Source: Flavobacteriales bacterium
GTDB lineage: Bacteria; Bacteroidota; Bacteroidia; Flavobacteriales_F; PHOS-HE28
Reading direction: 5' to 3'
DNA: 7,391 nucleotides
Assembly: GCA_020437875.1 (NCBI GenBank)
Contig: JAGQVR010000139.1
Location: forward strand, 1 to 7,391
Below the pieces are notes generated by a model. That model saw nothing but the letters and a program-made list of their open reading frames with translations, did no database searches and was not told where the DNA came from. Below are positions 5,626-7,391 of this stretch, piece after piece. How positions within the stretch are numbered: the first letter of the stretch is position 1; the number at the start of each line of letters is the position of its first letter. Position numbers and translations under genes: made by a program.

Positions 5626-6168
5626 CGTTGATGGGTCGTAGGCAGGATGGGCGCGGAACAGACTATCCTGTATGTCGTCGCCATCGACCTTCCTGCGGCC
5701 CCACTCCAAGCGCAGGTGAACAAGATCACTCTTGAGCCTCGTCCATAGCCGCTTCGGCTTCAGGAAGGCCATGCGGCGGATCCGATGCTCCTCCATCATT
5801 CCCCGGCACATGGCACATGGCTCGAACGTGCTCACGAGTAAGAGGCTGTCGCGGTCCAACTGGTTGAAGGCTTCGCGACCCATGGTACGCAGGGCTTCGC
5901 TCACCGCGTTCAATTCGGCATGACCGGCCGCATCCCCATTCGCACGTTGGGTGTTGTGACCCGCACCGATCACTTCGCCGTTGTACAGAAGCATGGCGGC
6001 AACCGGCACATCCCCTGTAAGGATCGCCTCCCGGCCCTCCTTCATCAACCACGCGCGCTGTGCTTCGGTGATCTCCTGGTCCCCGTGGAACAGATAGGAT
6101 CTTCGCAGCAGCAGCCAGCAGGCCGCACACACGAGTACCATTGGAACAGCGATGCGGAGGGCGCGCAT
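5614..6168 (-). CDS. Membrane-anchored zinc-dependent nucleoside/cytidine deaminase-family protein
   Basis: The 184-residue product has one hydrophobic segment at residues 6-21 (IAVPMVLVCAACWLLL) flanked by arginines on both sides. A deaminase-fold domain follows (about 35-170). The zinc-site motifs are intact: HAE at 83-85 (AGHAELNAV, with E85 the proton shuttle) and PCAMC at 117-121 (C118 and C121). This is the TadA/nucleoside-deaminase branch of the cytidine deaminase superfamily, which hydrolytically deaminates bases in nucleosides, nucleotides or tRNA. The substrate here cannot be told. The C-terminal part (KRLWTRLKSD ... LEWGRRKVDGDD) lacks the usual TadA ending. A membrane tether is unusual for this superfamily; topology is ambiguous because positive charges flank both sides. 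I chose ATG 6168; an upstream ATG at 6219 would add 17 residues that do not look like a signal. The TfoX-domain gene is upstream on the same strand, 118 bp away. Confidence 0.88.
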   Translation of the reverse strand: MRALRIAVPMVLVCAACWLLLRRSYLFHGDQEITEAQRAWLMKEGREAILTGDVPVAAMLLYNGEVIGAGHNTQRANGDAAGHAELNAVSEALRTMGREAFNQLDRDSLLLVSTFEPCAMCRGMMEEHRIRRMAFLKPKRLWTRLKSDLVHLRLEWGRRKVDGDDIQDSLFRAHPAYDPSTADH

Positions 6169-6172
6169 ACCA

Positions 6173-6215
6173 CGAATGTCGGGACAGTTCGGCACCGGTC
6201 CGCCATGCATGCCGG
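6173..6215 (-). promoter_or_regulatory. Candidate promoter and palindrome upstream of the deaminase gene
   Basis: On the minus strand GACATTCG (6173-6180) weakly resembles TAnnTTTG and lies 4 bases before the start codon. Some 20 bases further upstream is CCG-C-CATGCATG-C-CGG (6200-6215), a 16-bp palindrome with one mismatched pair. The palindrome sits about where a regulator of this promoter would bind. Both assignments rest on pattern and position only. Confidence 0.25.
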
Positions 6216-6286
6216 GCAACTGGAGCGGAGCGTCTGCAACGTACTGTTGAGATGGACCAGCCGCGAAGGAGGTTCCGCCGACCCCA

Positions 6287-6727
6287 TCAGCGCTTTCGAG
6301 TACCTGCCTTGCTCCTCACAACCGCCTTCTTCGCCCCGGACTTCTTCACCGTCACGTTCTTCTTCACTGCGTTCTTGGAAGGAGCTGCCTTCACTTTGGG
6401 AGGCAAGTTGGTGACGAAGTCGAGCGAGACCCGCACCCACTTGGCTAGTGATGCCTTTGTGCTCACGGCCTCCACATCCACGAACAGGAAGCCCTTCATG
6501 GGTTTACCGGTGAAGTCCATCGGCCGCGCGCCGGGCCATGCGCTGAGTTCGTCCTGCCGCGACGGATCAAAGCGGACCATCAACGCGCCTTTGTTCGTTA
6601 TCCCGACGCTCATGTGTCCCTTCACCATGAAAGCGACACCGCCGAACATCTTCTTCGGAGCTGCGATGGCGCCTTCGGAGAGCAGAACATCGGAAAGGCG
6701 TTGTTCAAGGAGGGGATCGTGAGGCAT
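6287..6727 (-). CDS. TfoX N-terminal-domain protein with lysine-rich tail
   Basis: The 146-residue product matches the TfoX/Sxy N-terminal domain (about residues 5-105). It has the family's early LSDVLL helix, the KKMFGGVAFMVKGHM strand pair, the GALMVRFDP strand, and the later MKGFLFVDVEAV plus helix KASLAKWVRVSLDFV. In Gammaproteobacteria full-length TfoX/Sxy turns on competence genes. Stand-alone N-domain proteins such as this one are widespread and of unknown role, so a competence function is not implied. After the domain comes a tail (about 110-146) with 14 Lys/Arg and no acidic residues, rich in Ala, Val and Ser. It is reminiscent of histone-H1-like tails and might bind nucleic acid. 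The frame is open to 6772, but ATG 6727 gives the natural N-terminus. A good -7-like motif is just upstream. The gene diverges from the one at 6841 across 113 bp. Confidence 0.9.
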   Translation of the reverse strand: MPHDPLLEQRLSDVLLSEGAIAAPKKMFGGVAFMVKGHMSVGITNKGALMVRFDPSRQDELSAWPGARPMDFTGKPMKGFLFVDVEAVSTKASLAKWVRVSLDFVTNLPPKVKAAPSKNAVKKNVTVKKSGAKKAVVRSKAGTRKR

Positions 6728-6730
6728 GCA

Positions 6731-6738
6731 CAAAGATG
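6731..6738 (-). promoter_or_regulatory. Candidate -7 element of the TfoX-domain gene
   Basis: CATCTTTG on the minus strand matches TAnnTTTG except at the first base and ends 3 bases before the ATG at 6727. A TTGG about 16 bases further upstream might be the -33 part, at a spacing slightly shorter than the usual 19-21. If real, the mRNA would be essentially leaderless. Confidence 0.38.
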
Positions 6739-6840
6739 GAACTTGGCGGAGATCCAAGAACGAAGGACCCATGGGCTGGACCGTTCACCATGTGAAGGTT
6801 CGAAGCAACGGATCGCGTCCTTCACAGCGTCTTTCGACCG

Positions 6841-7391
6841 ATGCACCATTCGGCACGGATCATCCCTGTTCAACTGCTGATCACGCTCTCGACGGTCGCG
6901 AGCGCACAGAACCTGGTACCGAATCCGAGCTTCGAGTCCATAACCTCCTGCCCCACGTTCGCGAGCATGCTCGACCATGCCGCACCGTGGACCAATCCCA
7001 CGCTGGGCACACCAGAGCTGTTCCATGCATGCGCCCCAAGCGGCGATTATGCTGGTGTTCCGGCCAACTCCAGCGGTGGCTACCAGTGGCCACGCACAGG
7101 TGATGGCTTCGCCGGCATCTTCGTGTACCGCACTGCGATCCCTGAGATGAGGGAATACATCATGGCGCCCCTGCTCGAACCACTGGAGGCAGGCGTCTGC
7201 TACACCTTCCGCATGTTCGTGAACGCCGCGAACGATCACGAACTGGTCTGCGATGGCGTCGGTGCGCGGTTCACGGTGGGACCGATCAGTGCCACTTCCG
7301 GTACCGTTCTACCCATGGAGCCGCACATCGACCATCCGATGGGTGTATTGATCAACGATACGCTGAACTGGACGGAGGTGAGCGGAAGTTA
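6841..7391 (+). CDS. Secreted 'NLVPNPSFE'-family protein, N-terminal part (3' end outside window)
   Basis: An open frame starts at ATG 6841 and runs off the right edge after 183 codons, so the gene is truncated by the window. An in-frame TGA at 6793-6795 and the absence of another ATG after it fix the start. Residues 1-23 form a signal peptide (ending TVASAQ). The mature protein opens with NLVPNPSFES and continues with SCP, PWTNPTLGTPELFHACAP, AGVPANSSGGYQWPRTGDGFAGI and REYIMAPLLEPLEAGVCYTF. This series is characteristic of an extracellular module in Bacteroidota secreted proteins. Full-length relatives often end in an OmpA-like peptidoglycan-binding domain or a T9SS sorting domain, which cannot be seen here. 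The fold is likely a carbohydrate-binding-like jelly roll, by inference. A poorly matching -7-like CTTTCG lies just before the start. It diverges from the TfoX-domain gene. Confidence 0.85.
   Translation, partial: MHHSARIIPVQLLITLSTVASAQNLVPNPSFESITSCPTFASMLDHAAPWTNPTLGTPELFHACAPSGDYAGVPANSSGGYQWPRTGDGFAGIFVYRTAIPEMREYIMAPLLEPLEAGVCYTFRMFVNAANDHELVCDGVGARFTVGPISATSGTVLPMEPHIDHPMGVLINDTLNWTEVSGS

Noticed and set aside
6169..6219. Earlier start for the deaminase at 6219
   Set aside because: It would add a polar MPGMHGG-type stretch before the hydrophobic anchor, and would place a palindrome inside the gene. ATG 6168 is more natural.
6622..7239. Minus-strand open frame (205 codons) spanning the TfoX-gene start and the right-edge gene
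   Set aside because: It crosses a divergent promoter region and runs antisense to the signal peptide and conserved motifs of the NLVPNPSFE protein. It has no family features of its own.
1..7391. Search for a defence system, biosynthetic cluster, CRISPR array, mobile element or tRNA
   Set aside because: No repeats with regular spacers, transposase or integrase motifs, terminal inverted repeats or cloverleaf-like segments were seen. The gene content is envelope and small cytosolic proteins without a coherent defence theme.

Overview
The window looks like chromosomal DNA from a GC-rich member of the Bacteroidota, most likely Flavobacteriales or a close relative. Three signs support this. Several secreted proteins carry signal peptides ending in AQ or GQ. 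Two of them have C-terminal regions of the type IX secretion (T9SS) sorting-domain kind, and the conserved phrases of Bacteroidota lamin-tail and 'NLVPNPSFE' proteins are present. Short AT-richer motifs resembling the Bacteroidota -7 promoter element (TAnnTTTG) sit a few bases upstream of many start codons. I see no rRNA, tRNA, insertion sequence, phage gene, CRISPR array or recognisable defence cassette.

Layout, left to right. A truncated gene (to 380, +) encodes the C-terminal strands of an outer-membrane beta-barrel. A likely two-gene operon follows (+): a YciH/SUI1-family translation-initiation-factor homologue (455-787) and a DUF1905 + YdeI-type domain protein (819-1322). Convergent to it, after only 4 bp, is an unrecognised 226-residue protein (1327-2007, -) that I find to be an internal tandem duplication of a winged-helix-like unit. 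Next come a secreted lamin-tail-domain protein (2200-3054, -) and, divergent from it, a small lipoprotein (3154-3381, +). A periplasmic TPR-like protein (3518-4255, +) and a 414-residue T9SS cargo protein (4351-5595, +) follow. The cargo gene converges on a membrane-anchored zinc nucleoside deaminase (5614-6168, -). A TfoX N-terminal-domain protein with a lysine-rich tail lies beyond (6287-6727, -). At the right edge, divergently transcribed, is the 5' part of a secreted 'NLVPNPSFE' family protein (6841 to the end, +).

The genes do not assemble into one obvious pathway. The common theme is the cell envelope and secretion: seven of the eleven products are predicted to be exported or membrane-attached. 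The rest are small cytosolic proteins of housekeeping or unknown role. No gene-free stretch exceeds 300 bases; the longest gap is 2008-2199, which holds a strong 16-bp palindrome.

The items most worth a second look are the duplicated 226-residue protein, the stem that contains both stop codons of a convergent gene pair, the membrane-tethered deaminase, the palindromes in front of several genes, and the recurrent promoter-like motif so close to the start codons that the mRNAs may be nearly leaderless.
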